Assembly: GCF_030433715.1 (NCBI RefSeq)
Contig: NZ_JAROCC010000003.1
Span: 186,001-250,000, forward strand
DNA length: 64,000 bases
Source: Sporosarcina highlanderae
Lineage (GTDB): Bacteria; Bacillota; Bacilli; Bacillales_A; Planococcaceae
Direction of reading: 5' to 3'
The notes below the pieces were generated by a model. That model did no database searches. It worked only from the letters and a program-made list of their open reading frames with translations, and was not told the origin of the DNA. A program made the position numbers and the translations under genes. This document shows, one piece after another, positions 44,028-53,344 of the stretch; within the stretch, counting starts at the first letter, position 1; each line of letters opens with the position of its first letter.

Positions 44028-45434
44028 ATGGTAAATTGGAATGAAAAAGCATTGGGTAAACAAGATTTTGTAATTAATGATTTAAAGCAATTGGTTTCAA
44101 TCCCTTCCGTCCTTGATGAAAGCTTGTCTACAGAGGATGCGCCGTTTGGTCCTGAACCGAAGCGGGCGCTGGACTGGCTTTTGGAAGAAGGTAGGAAAGC
44201 AGGTTTTACCGTCAAAAATATCGATAACATGGCAGGGCATATCGAAATGGGCGAGGGCGATGAACTATTAGGAATCCTTTGCCACGTTGATGTGGTACCG
44301 GCCGGAAGTAACTGGACGTATGGACCGTTCGAAGGTACTGTCAAGGATGGGAAGTTATTTGGGCGTGGTGCAATCGATGATAAAGGCCCGACAATTGCAG
44401 CTTGGCATGCCATGAAAATGGTGAAAGAGGCAGGGATCCCTCTGAATAAACGGGTACGACTCATTATTGGCACTGACGAAGAAAGCGGATTCCGTTGTGT
44501 AAGACGCTATTTTGAAAAAGAGGAGATGCCGACAATCGGTTTTGCTCCGGATGCGGATTTCCCGATCATCAATGCGGAAAAGGGAATTTCATCATTGGTC
44601 TTTTCTCAAAAAACGAATACGCCGGATGGACAATTGCTTGCCTTCGAATCAGGAAGTCGGACGAATATGGTTCCAGACGTTGCTCAAGCTGTCATCGGTA
44701 TTGGATACTCAGAAATAAAAGACCGTTTTGAAAGTTTTTTGGATCGTTATGATTACGGAGCTTCGACTACAGGAAACGAAAATGAGACAACCATACGTGT
44801 CAACGGAAAATCCGCGCATGCGATGGAGCCCAACAACGGTGTGAATGCTGCGATTGTCCTTGTATCCTTCTTGAATGAAATTTTCACAGAAGGTGCATCA
44901 AAGGATTTTACACAATTCCTTGTGGATGCATTTGGAAATGAAACGCGTGGACGTTACCTTGGCCTTGATTTTAACGATGAAATTTCGGGTGATACGACTT
45001 TGAATGCTGGCATCGTCTCTTATACTCCTGAAGAAGGAGGACGGGTTAATGTAAGCATGCGGTATTCGGTTACGTATCCGTTTGAAGAGAAAGTTAGTAA
45101 TTGCAATGAACGGTTAAAGGATGCACCTTTTGAATTAGAGGTCAAATCCAATTCGAAACCGCATCATGTGGATGCAAATGATCCGTTCATTAAAACTTTG
45201 CAGGATGTTTATACGACTTATACTGGTGAAGAGGCGGAGCTTTTATCAATCGGTGGCGGTACGTACGCCCGTGTGTTAGATAAAGGAGTCGCTTTCGGAA
45301 TGCTTTTCCCGGGTAGGGATGATGTCGCCCACCAAGCGGACGAATATGTATATATAGAGGACCTTATAAAAGCGACAGCTATTTACGCGGCGGCAATTAG
45401 CCGTTTAGCGTCAGATGAGGAAGGGGAAAGTTGA
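44028..45434 (+). CDS. pepV: Dipeptidase PepV (M20 family)
   Basis: A 468-residue zinc dipeptidase. Metal and catalytic residues: His/Asp in 'LCHVDVVPAG', Asp in 'GRGAIDDKGP', Glu pair in 'GTDEESGFR', Asp in 'APDADFP', and the C-terminal His in 'DDVAHQADEYV'. It cleaves dipeptides in the cytoplasm. Start at the ATG 8 nt after AGAGGG. It overlaps dat by 1 nt, forming an operon. Confidence 0.92.
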   Translation: MVNWNEKALGKQDFVINDLKQLVSIPSVLDESLSTEDAPFGPEPKRALDWLLEEGRKAGFTVKNIDNMAGHIEMGEGDELLGILCHVDVVPAGSNWTYGPFEGTVKDGKLFGRGAIDDKGPTIAAWHAMKMVKEAGIPLNKRVRLIIGTDEESGFRCVRRYFEKEEMPTIGFAPDADFPIINAEKGISSLVFSQKTNTPDGQLLAFESGSRTNMVPDVAQAVIGIGYSEIKDRFESFLDRYDYGASTTGNENETTIRVNGKSAHAMEPNNGVNAAIVLVSFLNEIFTEGASKDFTQFLVDAFGNETRGRYLGLDFNDEISGDTTLNAGIVSYTPEEGGRVNVSMRYSVTYPFEEKVSNCNERLKDAPFELEVKSNSKPHHVDANDPFIKTLQDVYTTYTGEEAELLSIGGGTYARVLDKGVAFGMLFPGRDDVAHQADEYVYIEDLIKATAIYAAAISRLASDEEGES

Positions 45435-46285
45435 TGATACACTTTATTGACGGGCAGTTTTTAGCAAAGGATAGTTTAACTATTTCTATTGATGACAGAG
45501 GTTATTATTTCGGAGATGGTGTTTACGAAGTCGTAAAAGTATATGATGGTGAGTTATATACGGCAGAAGAACATTTTGAGCGCCTGTCTCAAAGTGCAAC
45601 AAAAGTTAAAATGACCATCCCTTATTCAGAACAGCAGTTAATCGATATTGCCAAGGAATTAGTTAAAGTAAATGGAATCGTGACAGGACATATTTATATG
45701 CAAGTGACCCGCGGTGTTTCTTCAAGGGTCCATCAGTTCCCGAACCCTGAAGTTGCTCCGGTAGTAACGGCGTATGCAGTTCATAATCAAAGGCCCATGA
45801 AAACTATCGAAAACGGAGTAGGGACAATATTTGTTGACGATATAAGATGGCTCCGTTGTGACATAAAAAGTTTGAACTTGTTGGGGAGTGTCCTTGCGAA
45901 GCAAGAAGCTTTTGAGGCGAACTGCGCGGAAGCGATTCTCGTCCGTGACGGAATAGTGACGGAAGGGTCTTCAACCAATATGTTTGGTATCAAAGATGGT
46001 ATTGTTTACACACATCCTGCTTCGAATCTCATTTTAAATGGGATTACGCGCCGGGTTGTATTAAGACTATGCGAAGAAAATGGAATACCTGTCGAAGAGA
46101 AAGCATTTGCCCCCGAGGAAGCTCTCGCGATGGATGAATTTTTCATGACTTCAACGACAGCCGAAGTTACCCCAGTTATCACGATTGATGGAAAAGCGAT
46201 AGGGTCCGGCGTCCCTGGGCCGTTAACGAAGAAATTGCAGGAGGCTTTTGCTCGTCAGATTCCTGTTTCTGTAGCAGGAGAATGA
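45434..46285 (+). CDS. dat: D-alanine aminotransferase
   Basis: A 283-residue fold-type IV PLP enzyme. 'DRGYYFGDGVYEVVKVYDG' is the N-terminal signature; the PLP Lys is in 'RWLRCDIKSLNLLGSVL'; Glu and the 'EGSSTNMFGI' loop bind PLP, and 'TSTTAEVTPV' contacts phosphate. It converts D-Ala and 2-oxoglutarate to pyruvate and D-Glu for peptidoglycan. Start ATG 7 nt after AAGGGG, overlapping the pepV stop. Confidence 0.92.
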   Translation: MIHFIDGQFLAKDSLTISIDDRGYYFGDGVYEVVKVYDGELYTAEEHFERLSQSATKVKMTIPYSEQQLIDIAKELVKVNGIVTGHIYMQVTRGVSSRVHQFPNPEVAPVVTAYAVHNQRPMKTIENGVGTIFVDDIRWLRCDIKSLNLLGSVLAKQEAFEANCAEAILVRDGIVTEGSSTNMFGIKDGIVYTHPASNLILNGITRRVVLRLCEENGIPVEEKAFAPEEALAMDEFFMTSTTAEVTPVITIDGKAIGSGVPGPLTKKLQEAFARQIPVSVAGE

Positions 46286-46308
46286 TAATTGTTGATTGAT
46301 TGGAGTTG

Positions 46309-47289
46309 ATGGAATTGGCGCAGCTCGTCAAACTGCTTGATTATGTATCCCGGTATGAAAATGATTTATCACATTATCCGACACAATATATCAGGTTGAA
46401 AAAATCGCAGTGGGAGAGGATGAAAGTCCAGTGGGAAAACGGTGCGAATTTTTCGGAGCGGCAAGAAATTCCTCATGTGGATGAAGAGCAGCTTGAAGAG
46501 GGGAAATGGTTTACCCCTCTTTTAAGTTTGTTTGGTAAGAGAAAGGAAAGGGAATTTGAACCTGAGGAAGAGGATGCCGGAACGGATGAAAGTAATGAAT
46601 TGGATATGTTTGGATTCAACCCAAACGTCCTTTCAAGCCCGGGTAATCTTGAACATCTTCGGAAGCTGTTCTTAGATCAGCTATTTCATTTTCAATTAAA
46701 ATGGGCAAGCTCAACATTACGACATAGCTCTCACTTAGATGCAAGGTTCATGAAAGATACTTTGCTTAGGAGCTTCACACAACAGCTTCCCGATAGTTTT
46801 CTGCTATTCTATTATCCGATCCTCCAAGTGAAAAAAGCCCCGGTTGAAGTGGATGTTATCTTGGTAACACCGCTTGAATGCCTGTGCATCACAGTTGTCG
46901 AACAAGAAGATATTGCGGCTTTTGTTGCAAGTGGAGATCGGTTTTGGGCGAAAAAGGTTGGTACAAAGGAATCTAGAATTCTTAATCCACTTATCGGACT
47001 TAATCGAATGGAAAAAATCATTTCAGGAATTTTCGCGACTCAGGGAATTGACTTCCCTATTAAAAAAATCGTGATTTCGCGGAACGGCTATATCGATTAC
47101 CCAGGAACCCCGTTTGATATAACTATCATAGACCGCAGAACGTATAATGAATGGTTCACTTCTCTCCAGAAGTCCACCTTTCCAATGAAGTTCAACCAAT
47201 TCAAAGCGGCACAATCTATCTTGGATAATGTACAGACTACCGCTTTCAGCAGATTGGATTCAATGTATGAAAATGATAATAACGAATAG
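46309..47289 (+). CDS. Hypothetical protein, possible degenerate NERD (nuclease-related) domain
   Basis: A protein of about 326 residues, soluble. The N-terminal third is charged with an acidic linker (EPEEEDAGTDESNE). The C-terminal half 'VKKAPVEVDVILVTPLECLCITVVEQED' resembles the E-VD-hhh...hhh-E core of NERD/PD-(D/E)XK nucleases, but the Lys expected after the second acidic residue is not present (VVEQED), so it may not cut DNA. The start is uncertain among TTG 46300, ATG 46309 and TTG 46315. It lies between dat and trmB and probably shares their transcript. Confidence 0.6.
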   Translation: MELAQLVKLLDYVSRYENDLSHYPTQYIRLKKSQWERMKVQWENGANFSERQEIPHVDEEQLEEGKWFTPLLSLFGKRKEREFEPEEEDAGTDESNELDMFGFNPNVLSSPGNLEHLRKLFLDQLFHFQLKWASSTLRHSSHLDARFMKDTLLRSFTQQLPDSFLLFYYPILQVKKAPVEVDVILVTPLECLCITVVEQEDIAAFVASGDRFWAKKVGTKESRILNPLIGLNRMEKIISGIFATQGIDFPIKKIVISRNGYIDYPGTPFDITIIDRRTYNEWFTSLQKSTFPMKFNQFKAAQSILDNVQTTAFSRLDSMYENDNNE

Positions 47290-47305
47290 AAAAGAGTGTA
47301 AATAA

Positions 47306-47950
47306 ATGAGGCTTCGCAATAAACCATGGGCAAAAGATTTCATGGAAGAACATCCGGATATCCTGATCAATGAAGATGAAGAAGTAGTGAGGGATTGGAA
47401 GGGAATATTTAACAATGAAAACCCGATTCATGTAGAAGTAGGAACAGGAAAAGGGCAATTCATCATCGGAATGGCATTAGCAAATCCAGAGATCAATTAC
47501 ATTGGAATCGAACATTTTGACAATGTCATCGTATCTGCGTTGGAAAAGGCCATTGAGGCGGGAAAACCTTCGAATCTTCGACTACTGCGAGGAAATGGCG
47601 CCCATATGGAGGAGTTATTTAAACAAGGAGAATTGGATCGTATCTATTTGAATTTTTCAGATCCATGGCCAAAAACCCGACATGCCAAAAGGAGACTTAC
47701 TCATGAATCATTCTTGGCAAGATATGAAAGAGCTTTAAAGAAAAAAGGTGAAATCCATTTCAAAACGGATAATCGCAAGCTATTCGAATACTCGCTTGTA
47801 TCTATATCGGCATACGGCATGATTCTTCAGGAGGTCTCCTTGGATTTACACGTGGAAATGCCTGAAGACAATATCATGACGGAGTACGAAGAAAAGTTTT
47901 CTGCAAAGGGACAACCAATCTACAGGTTGGAGGCAATGTTTAACAATTAG
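47306..47950 (+). CDS. trmB: tRNA (guanine-N7-)-methyltransferase
   Basis: A 214-residue TrmB. SAM motif 'VEVGTGKGQFIIGMA', 'IGIEHF', and the family signature 'FSDPWPKTRHAKRRL' that recognises tRNA and G46. It makes m7G46 in the variable loop. 16 bp after the preceding gene. Confidence 0.95.
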   Translation: MRLRNKPWAKDFMEEHPDILINEDEEVVRDWKGIFNNENPIHVEVGTGKGQFIIGMALANPEINYIGIEHFDNVIVSALEKAIEAGKPSNLRLLRGNGAHMEELFKQGELDRIYLNFSDPWPKTRHAKRRLTHESFLARYERALKKKGEIHFKTDNRKLFEYSLVSISAYGMILQEVSLDLHVEMPEDNIMTEYEEKFSAKGQPIYRLEAMFNN

Positions 47951-47976
47951 ACAAGTGACAAAAGGGGGATGTTTTT

Positions 47977-48822
47977 TTGGATACATATACATTTCACGGT
48001 ATGAAAATAACTTGGCTCGATGGCGGTGTGAACTTTCTTGACGGGGGTACCATGTTTGGGGTGGTGCCTAAGGCTTTATGGTCCCGGAAGTATGAAGTGG
48101 ATGAGAATAACTTGATAGAGCTAAGAACCGATCCCATTTTGATAAGCTATGAAGGAAAAAACATCCTGATAGACAGCGGAATTGGTAAAGGGAAACTATC
48201 TGATAAGATGAAGCGTAATCTTGGGGTGCATGAAGAGACGAAGGTGGAAGAAAGCCTATCGCAACTTGGATTAAAGGTAGAGGATATCGATATCATCCTT
48301 ATGACGCATCTTCATAACGACCATGCTGCTGGTTTGACCGGCTATGTAGATAATGAGCTTGTTTCGATTTTTCCGAACGCTGAAATTCATGTCTCTGAAG
48401 TCGAATGGAAGGAAATGAGGAATCCCAATATCCGCTCAAGGAACACATACTGGAAAGAGAATTGGGAACCTGTCCAGCATCAAGTGAAAACGTTTAAAGA
48501 ACGATTAACGATAATGCCTAACATTGAAATGATCCATACGGGAGGACATAGTGACGGTCATAGCATTATTAAACTGACTCAAAACGATGAAACGATCCTT
48601 CATATGGGAGATATCATGCCTACACATGCGCATAGCAATCCACTTTGGGTGCTTGCGTATGATGACTACCCAATGACGTCAATCTTTGCAAAGGAGAAAT
48701 TGATGAAAGAAGGATTAGCGAACGGTTATCGATTCATCTTTTATCATGACGCAGTTTACCGCCTTGTCCAATGGGATGAAAGCGGAAAAGAAATTACAGA
48801 ATCGATTGCAAGGACGAGATAA
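47977..48822 (+). CDS. ytnP: MBL-fold hydrolase YtnP
   Basis: A 281-residue metallo-beta-lactamase-fold protein. Zinc motif '[11 protein letters not shown]' (H-x-H-x-D-H), then His in '[11 protein letters not shown]', Asp in '[10 protein letters not shown]' and a C-terminal His in 'FYHDAVY'. Closest to B. subtilis YtnP, a lactonase-like enzyme reported to break down Streptomyces signals. TTG start after AAAGGGGGA; 26 bp after trmB. Confidence 0.88.
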   Translation: MDTYTFHGMKITWLDGGVNFLDGGTMFGVVPKALWSRKYEVDENNLIELRTDPILISYEGKNILIDSGIGKGKLSDKMKRNLGVHEETKVEESLSQLGLKVEDIDIILMTHLHNDHAAGLTGYVDNELVSIFPNAEIHVSEVEWKEMRNPNIRSRNTYWKENWEPVQHQVKTFKERLTIMPNIEMIHTGGHSDGHSIIKLTQNDETILHMGDIMPTHAHSNPLWVLAYDDYPMTSIFAKEKLMKEGLANGYRFIFYHDAVYRLVQWDESGKEITESIARTR

Positions 48823-48826
48823 TAAA

Positions 48827-48860
48827 ACCGTCACACTAAAAAACGTGTGACGGTATTTTT
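48827..48860 (+). terminator. Terminator of the trmB-ytnP unit
   Basis: Perfect 10-bp stem ACCGTCACAC / GTGTGACGGT, then ATTTTT. Confidence 0.85.
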
Positions 48861-48871
48861 CACTTCTTTTT

Positions 48872-49186
48872 TTACTTCTGAACCAATTCAACAACAGTAC
48901 CTGTCTCTGCATTCGCTGCAAATTCAAATTGTTCAAGTTCGCCATTTCGAATACGTGAAATACCGCCTCTGTATACTTCCATCGATAAAACATTGTTTGT
49001 AAATGGTTCTGGCTTCATCACAATCCAAGACCCATCAATTGGACCCTCTTTTTTGAAGGCTTCCTTCACATCACTCAAGACACGTTCTGCCGGAGTTTTC
49101 GGGTTCAACTTTTCGAATGCCTGATTGACAATTAATCCAGCAGCTACACCTGTTAAGACCCCTGACAAGAAATCCTTTACTTTCAT
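48872..49186 (-). CDS. Small PepSY-like protein (YtzB type)
   Basis: A 104-residue protein: a short hydrophobic N-terminal segment (FLSGVLTGVAAGLIVNQAF) and a C-terminal domain with the PepSY-like layout 'VYRGGISRIRNGELEQFEFAANAETGTVVEL'. It resembles YtzB of B. subtilis in size and neighbourhood (next to ytoP). Start at the ATG 10 nt after GAGGGGG; a TTG at 49204 overlaps that site. Confidence 0.65.
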   Translation of the reverse strand: MKVKDFLSGVLTGVAAGLIVNQAFEKLNPKTPAERVLSDVKEAFKKEGPIDGSWIVMKPEPFTNNVLSMEVYRGGISRIRNGELEQFEFAANAETGTVVELVQK

Positions 49187-49387
49187 CGTTTGAAACCCCC
49201 TCAATCAATCTCATTCAATCTCACCCAAGTGTACCATATTTTAATGATGTTTTTAAATTCGTTATGAAGGGATATGTGAATTTCGTTGTCGTGAAATTAA
49301 TTCGAAAAGCTAAATATTCGGGATGGATAGTTTTTGACTCCTGCATTATACTTAAAGGAGTACATATTGAAATGGGGGAAGCTCTTT

Positions 49388-50461
49388 ATGAACAACGAAA
49401 CGTTAACAATGTTTAAAACACTAACCGAACTACCGGGAGCACCGGGGAATGAACATATGGTTCGTGCCTATATGCGTGAAGAACTTGGGAAGTACTCTGA
49501 TGAACTAATTCAAGACAATCTTGGAGGAATATTCGGTGTCCGTAAAGGCCCGGAAGACGGTCCAAGAATTATGGTAGCAGGGCATATGGACGAAGTCGGA
49601 TTTATGGTGTCGTCCATTACAGATAATGGAATGCTTCGTTTCCAACCGCTTGGTGGCTGGTGGAGTCAGGTGCTACTTGCGCAACGGGTTCAAATCATTA
49701 CTGATGCTGGCCCAGTTGTCGGTGTCATCGGCTCAATTCCACCTCATTTGCTTAGCGATGAAGTTCGAAACAAGCCGATGGATATTAAAAATATGCTTAT
49801 TGACATCGGTGCTGATGATAAAGCCGATGCAATCAAAATCGGTATTCGTCCAGGACAGCAAATTGTTCCAATCTGCCCATTTACACCGATGGCAAACGAA
49901 AAGAAAATTTTAGCGAAAGCATGGGATAATCGCTATGGCTGCGGTCTATCGATCGAACTTTTAAAAGAAGTTCATGGCGAAAAATTGCCGAACACGCTCT
50001 ACTCAGGTGCGAACGTAATGGAAGAAGTCGGCCTTCGTGGTGCTCAAGCTGCAGCGCGGATGATCAACCCTGATCTATTCTTCGCATTGGATGCAAGCCC
50101 TGCGAACGACGCTTCTGGCAATAAAAATGAATTCGGCCAACTTGGAAAGGGTACACTTCTACGTATTTTTGACCGTTCGATGGTGACACATCGTGGAATG
50201 AGAGAGTTCATTCTCGATACGGCTGAAACGCATAAAATCCCTTACCAGTACTTTATTTCCCAAGGTGGAACAGATGCTGGCCAAGTACACGTTTCAAACG
50301 AAGGCGTACCAAGTGCCGTAATCGGAATTTGTTCACGCTATATCCACACAGCTGCATCGATCATCCACACTGATGACTACGCGGCCGCAAAAGAACTTCT
50401 TGTAAAACTCGTCAAAGCATGCGATAAAACAACTGTTGAGACAATTAAGAGTAACGTTTGA
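49388..50461 (+). CDS. ytoP: M42 family aminopeptidase YtoP
   Basis: A 357-residue M42 metallopeptidase: '[12 protein letters not shown]' (metal His/Asp), '[11 protein letters not shown]' (bridging Asp), '[12 protein letters not shown]' (Glu pair), '[11 protein letters not shown]' (Asp) and the C-terminal His in '[12 protein letters not shown]'. Members form dodecameric tetrahedral particles that trim peptides; YtoP is annotated as a glutamyl or general aminopeptidase. The ATG at 49388 gives the family's N-terminus. Confidence 0.92.
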   Translation: MNNETLTMFKTLTELPGAPGNEHMVRAYMREELGKYSDELIQDNLGGIFGVRKGPEDGPRIMVAGHMDEVGFMVSSITDNGMLRFQPLGGWWSQVLLAQRVQIITDAGPVVGVIGSIPPHLLSDEVRNKPMDIKNMLIDIGADDKADAIKIGIRPGQQIVPICPFTPMANEKKILAKAWDNRYGCGLSIELLKEVHGEKLPNTLYSGANVMEEVGLRGAQAAARMINPDLFFALDASPANDASGNKNEFGQLGKGTLLRIFDRSMVTHRGMREFILDTAETHKIPYQYFISQGGTDAGQVHVSNEGVPSAVIGICSRYIHTAASIIHTDDYAAAKELLVKLVKACDKTTVETIKSNV

Positions 50462-50471
50462 TAATATACCT

Positions 50472-50503
50472 AAAGACCATCCTTCATTACGAGGATGGTC
50501 TTT
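50472..50503 (+). terminator. Terminator of ytoP
   Basis: Perfect 12-bp stem AAAGACCATCCT / AGGATGGTCTTT with an 8-nt loop. Confidence 0.8.
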
Positions 50504-50566
50504 CGTTTAAACTCTCGTTAAATCCCACAAGCACTCAATTAATCGTACATAGAGAGGAGTAACAGC

Positions 50567-51085
50567 ATGAAATTCATCATTGGGTCAACGAACCAAGCTA
50601 AAGTCAAAGCGGCTCGCACAATCATTGATAAACACTTTATAGGTAGTGAACTCCACGAGGTGAAAGTACCTTCAGGAGTAAAAGATCAACCATTTGGAGA
50701 TGAAGAAACACGGACAGGAGCATTAAATCGAGCGACAAATGCAGCAATGGAACAAGAAGGTGCAATTGGAGTCGGTCTCGAAGGCGGCGTCCGAATGGTA
50801 GAGAACGAAATGTTCCTCTGCAACTGGGGCGCACTTGTTTTACCTTCAGGAGAAAAATTCACAGCCGCAGGAGCACAAATCCCATTACCTGAAAGCATTG
50901 CCGCTGAATTACATAAGGGACGAGAATTAGGAGTTGTGGTCGACGAATACTTCCAAGCAAGCGGCATCCGCCACAGCGAAGGCGCAATCGGCATGTTCAC
51001 AGCCCAAGCGGTAACCCGCGACCAACTCTTCGAACACATCATGCAATTATTAATAGGCCAATTAAAATTTCACCAAACAAATTGA
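50567..51085 (+). CDS. DUF84 family inosine/xanthosine triphosphatase (YjjX-like)
   Basis: A 172-residue protein with the ITPase-like fold: 'IIGSTNQAKVKAARTII' at the N-terminus, 'DQPFGDEETRTGALNRA', and 'GVGLEGGV' are the DUF84 signatures. The E. coli relative YjjX hydrolyses ITP and XTP, keeping deaminated purines out of nucleic acids. The start follows GAGAGGAG. Confidence 0.85.
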   Translation: MKFIIGSTNQAKVKAARTIIDKHFIGSELHEVKVPSGVKDQPFGDEETRTGALNRATNAAMEQEGAIGVGLEGGVRMVENEMFLCNWGALVLPSGEKFTAAGAQIPLPESIAAELHKGRELGVVVDEYFQASGIRHSEGAIGMFTAQAVTRDQLFEHIMQLLIGQLKFHQTN

Positions 51086-51173
51086 ATCGAAGGTGTGAAC
51101 TACTATATTTGCATATAGCGAGTATTATCTTTAAAATAGAAATCGGCTATTTAATTAGATTGGAGGAAGCCGG

Positions 51174-51692
51174 ATGTTCCGTTTATGGAAATTCCTATTC
51201 CTGACACTACTTTCGATAACAGTACTTAGCGCTTGTGGAAAAACGCTTGAAGAACAGGCTGCGGACGGAATTGCTGCGGCTAAAACTGCTTTCGAATTAA
51301 ACGACAAAGTTGTAAATGATGAAGTCGAAGATATTTCATTATATAAGCCAGCCGGTTTTACGATTTCAAAGAGTTCCAATGGACAAAATATTATTATGAA
51401 AAAAGGCGATGAGACATTTCTTCTTTTCATCAATCCTAATGAAAAAAAAGATAGCCGCCTATTCTACGACCTAATGGAACGAAACGACCAATCAGTCCAT
51501 TTTGAGAAAGTATTCACTGATGATGGCTATTTCAGCTTTGCATCTGTTCTGAAAAAAGGCGAAGATCAAGTCGAACTCATTACAAGTGTCGGTGGGATTA
51601 AGATGACAACAATTACGAAGAAAAAGAACATAGAAAGCAATATGGCCCATATGATGGAAATTGTACGTTCCATCGAACAAGGTCAGCGATAA
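51174..51692 (+). CDS. Lipoprotein of unknown function
   Basis: A 172-residue precursor with a lipobox (VLSAC) after a short hydrophobic signal; mature protein of about 150 residues, soluble and charged, with no recognised domain. It stands where B. subtilis has the thioredoxin-like ytpP, upstream of ytpQ, but is not similar to it (no CxxC). A weak terminator follows. Confidence 0.7.
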   Translation: MFRLWKFLFLTLLSITVLSACGKTLEEQAADGIAAAKTAFELNDKVVNDEVEDISLYKPAGFTISKSSNGQNIIMKKGDETFLLFINPNEKKDSRLFYDLMERNDQSVHFEKVFTDDGYFSFASVLKKGEDQVELITSVGGIKMTTITKKKNIESNMAHMMEIVRSIEQGQR

Positions 51693-51703
51693 TTTCATAA
51701 CTT

Positions 51704-51751
51704 AGGCGGTCACACGGCGCAATATGAAGCGACGAGCGGCCGCTTGTTTTT
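51704..51751 (+). terminator. Weak candidate terminator
   Basis: AGGCGGTC pairs (two G-U) with GGCCGCTT across a 26-nt loop, followed by GTTTTT. Confidence 0.4.
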
Positions 51752-51767
51752 AGAAAGGATGAGGAAC

Positions 51768-52586
51768 ATGAATTCTTCAAAGTTAGTGGAGCTGTTGAAA
51801 GAACGTCTTCCATCTGAAAACTTGCAATGGCGTTTTGACAGAAAAACAGATAAAGTCCGTTTAGAACACCTTGTATTGAAAAAAGGTATGGATATTTCAT
51901 TGCCGGAAATTTTGGCGAAATACGAGACGAAAAAAGAAACAGCCATTAATGAAGTGATTTACACCATTAAAGAAACGTTTAATGCAATGGAACTAGAACA
52001 GTCGGAAGGCTTCAAAAAAGAAGGCGCGATTTACCCGGTTATCCGTTCAACCTCTTTTCCAAAAACGTCCAAGGCCGGAGATCGATTCATCGTGAAGGAC
52101 CATACGGCTGAAACAAGAATCTTTTATGCATTGGATTTGGGGACGACATATCGGCTTATAGATGAAACAATGTTGGACGCCCTCGGCATGTCAGAACATG
52201 AAATAATGGAATCTGCACTGTTCAAAGTAAGATCATTGCCAACTAATATGAAAAAAGATGAAGTGGCCGGTAATATTTTTTACTTTGTTAATAACAATGA
52301 TGGTTATGACGCAAGCCGAATATTGAACCAGGCTTTTTTGAAAGAGATGGAAGAGGAAATTGAAGGGCATATGACAGTATCTGTCCCCCATCAAGACGTA
52401 CTAATCATCGGCGACATTAGAAACGACACAGGTTATGATGTGCTTGCACAAATGACAATGCAGTTCTTCACAGTAGGGGCAGTTCCAGTCACATCATTGT
52501 CTTTCATTTATGAAGCTGGTAAATTAGAACCAATCTTTATAATGGCAAAAAATCGGGTCGCGAGAAAGGAAAGAAAAAAGAAATGA
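51768..52586 (+). CDS. ytpQ: DUF1444 protein YtpQ
   Basis: A 272-residue DUF1444 protein: '[11 protein letters not shown]'-like helix near residue 65, '[10 protein letters not shown]', and '[25 protein letters not shown]' near the C-terminus. Conserved in Bacillales, function unknown. It overlaps ytpR by 4 nt (ATGA), as in B. subtilis. Start at the ATG after AAAGGATGAGG. Confidence 0.9.
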   Translation: MNSSKLVELLKERLPSENLQWRFDRKTDKVRLEHLVLKKGMDISLPEILAKYETKKETAINEVIYTIKETFNAMELEQSEGFKKEGAIYPVIRSTSFPKTSKAGDRFIVKDHTAETRIFYALDLGTTYRLIDETMLDALGMSEHEIMESALFKVRSLPTNMKKDEVAGNIFYFVNNNDGYDASRILNQAFLKEMEEEIEGHMTVSVPHQDVLIIGDIRNDTGYDVLAQMTMQFFTVGAVPVTSLSFIYEAGKLEPIFIMAKNRVARKERKKK

Positions 52587-53188
52587 ATATCTTTTACAAT
52601 CGAAAAAGTGTTGGGGACGTTCTTCTTGTACAATTGACGACTGATCGTCCAAAGGAAACAGAAATAACAACTGTCAATGAAATCACGTTAATAAAAGACG
52701 CAACTTCAAAAGAAATCGTTGCATTCAACGTTTTCAATGCTTCAAACTATGTGGAGATCAAATCAAATGGACAAGTTGAAACGACAGAGGAAATTGTCAG
52801 CAAGTTGAACGATGCATTAAAATCCAATGGTGTAGAATTGGAATTGGATGTGGACTTTTCTCCGAAATTTGTGGTCGGTTATGTAATGGAGAAGGATAAG
52901 CATCCAAATGCCGATAAATTAAGTGTTTGCACAGTGGATGTTGGAAGCGAAAAACTCCAAATCGTCTGCGGCGCACCAAATGTCGATGCGGGTCAAAAAG
53001 TGGTCGTGGCAAAAGTAGGAGCTGTAATGCCTTCTGGTATGGTGATTCGCGACGCGGAGTTAAGAGGAATTGCTTCATCGGGTATGATTTGTTCTGCAAA
53101 AGAACTTAATCTTTTAGATGCGCCTACTGAAAAAGGAATCTTGGTCCTTCCCGAGGACTCTCGCATCGGTGAGCCATTCACTATCTAA
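52583..53188 (+). CDS. ytpR: tRNA-binding domain protein YtpR
   Basis: A 201-residue protein: N-terminal DUF4479 domain (residues 1-85) and a C-terminal EMAP-II-like tRNA-binding OB fold ('[24 protein letters not shown]', 'IVCGAPNV', '[16 protein letters not shown]'), as in the N-terminus of PheT. It may bind tRNA or tRNA-like structures; the role is unknown. Confidence 0.92.
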   Translation: MNIFYNRKSVGDVLLVQLTTDRPKETEITTVNEITLIKDATSKEIVAFNVFNASNYVEIKSNGQVETTEEIVSKLNDALKSNGVELELDVDFSPKFVVGYVMEKDKHPNADKLSVCTVDVGSEKLQIVCGAPNVDAGQKVVVAKVGAVMPSGMVIRDAELRGIASSGMICSAKELNLLDAPTEKGILVLPEDSRIGEPFTI

Positions 53189-53238
53189 CTTTTAGTAGTT
53201 GGCAGTCATTCCAATTAACTAACCGTCAACATCAGTCC

Positions 53239-53266
53239 AACGTACTGTGAAAAACAGTACGTTTTT
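53239..53266 (+). terminator. Terminator of ytpQR
   Basis: Perfect stem AACGTACTGT / ACAGTACGTT with T-run. Confidence 0.85.
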
Positions 53267-53284
53267 CTTATTTTGGCCCTCCAA

Positions 53285-53314
53285 TTGATTTAAACGGTAA
53301 AAACCTGCTAAAAT
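53285..53314 (+). promoter_or_regulatory. Promoter of sftA
   Basis: TTGATT (53285-53290), 18-bp spacer, extended -10 TGC-TAAAAT (53306-53314). Transcription would begin near 53321, which rules out the in-frame ATG at 53318 as the sftA start. Confidence 0.65.
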
Positions 53315-53344
53315 AGAATGATCGACTTGAAAAGAGTGATAGTA

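Noticed and set aside
53318-53344. ATG at 53318 as start of sftA
   Set aside because: It coincides with the expected transcription start of the extended -10 promoter and has no ribosome site; the TTG at 53345 matches the family N-terminus.
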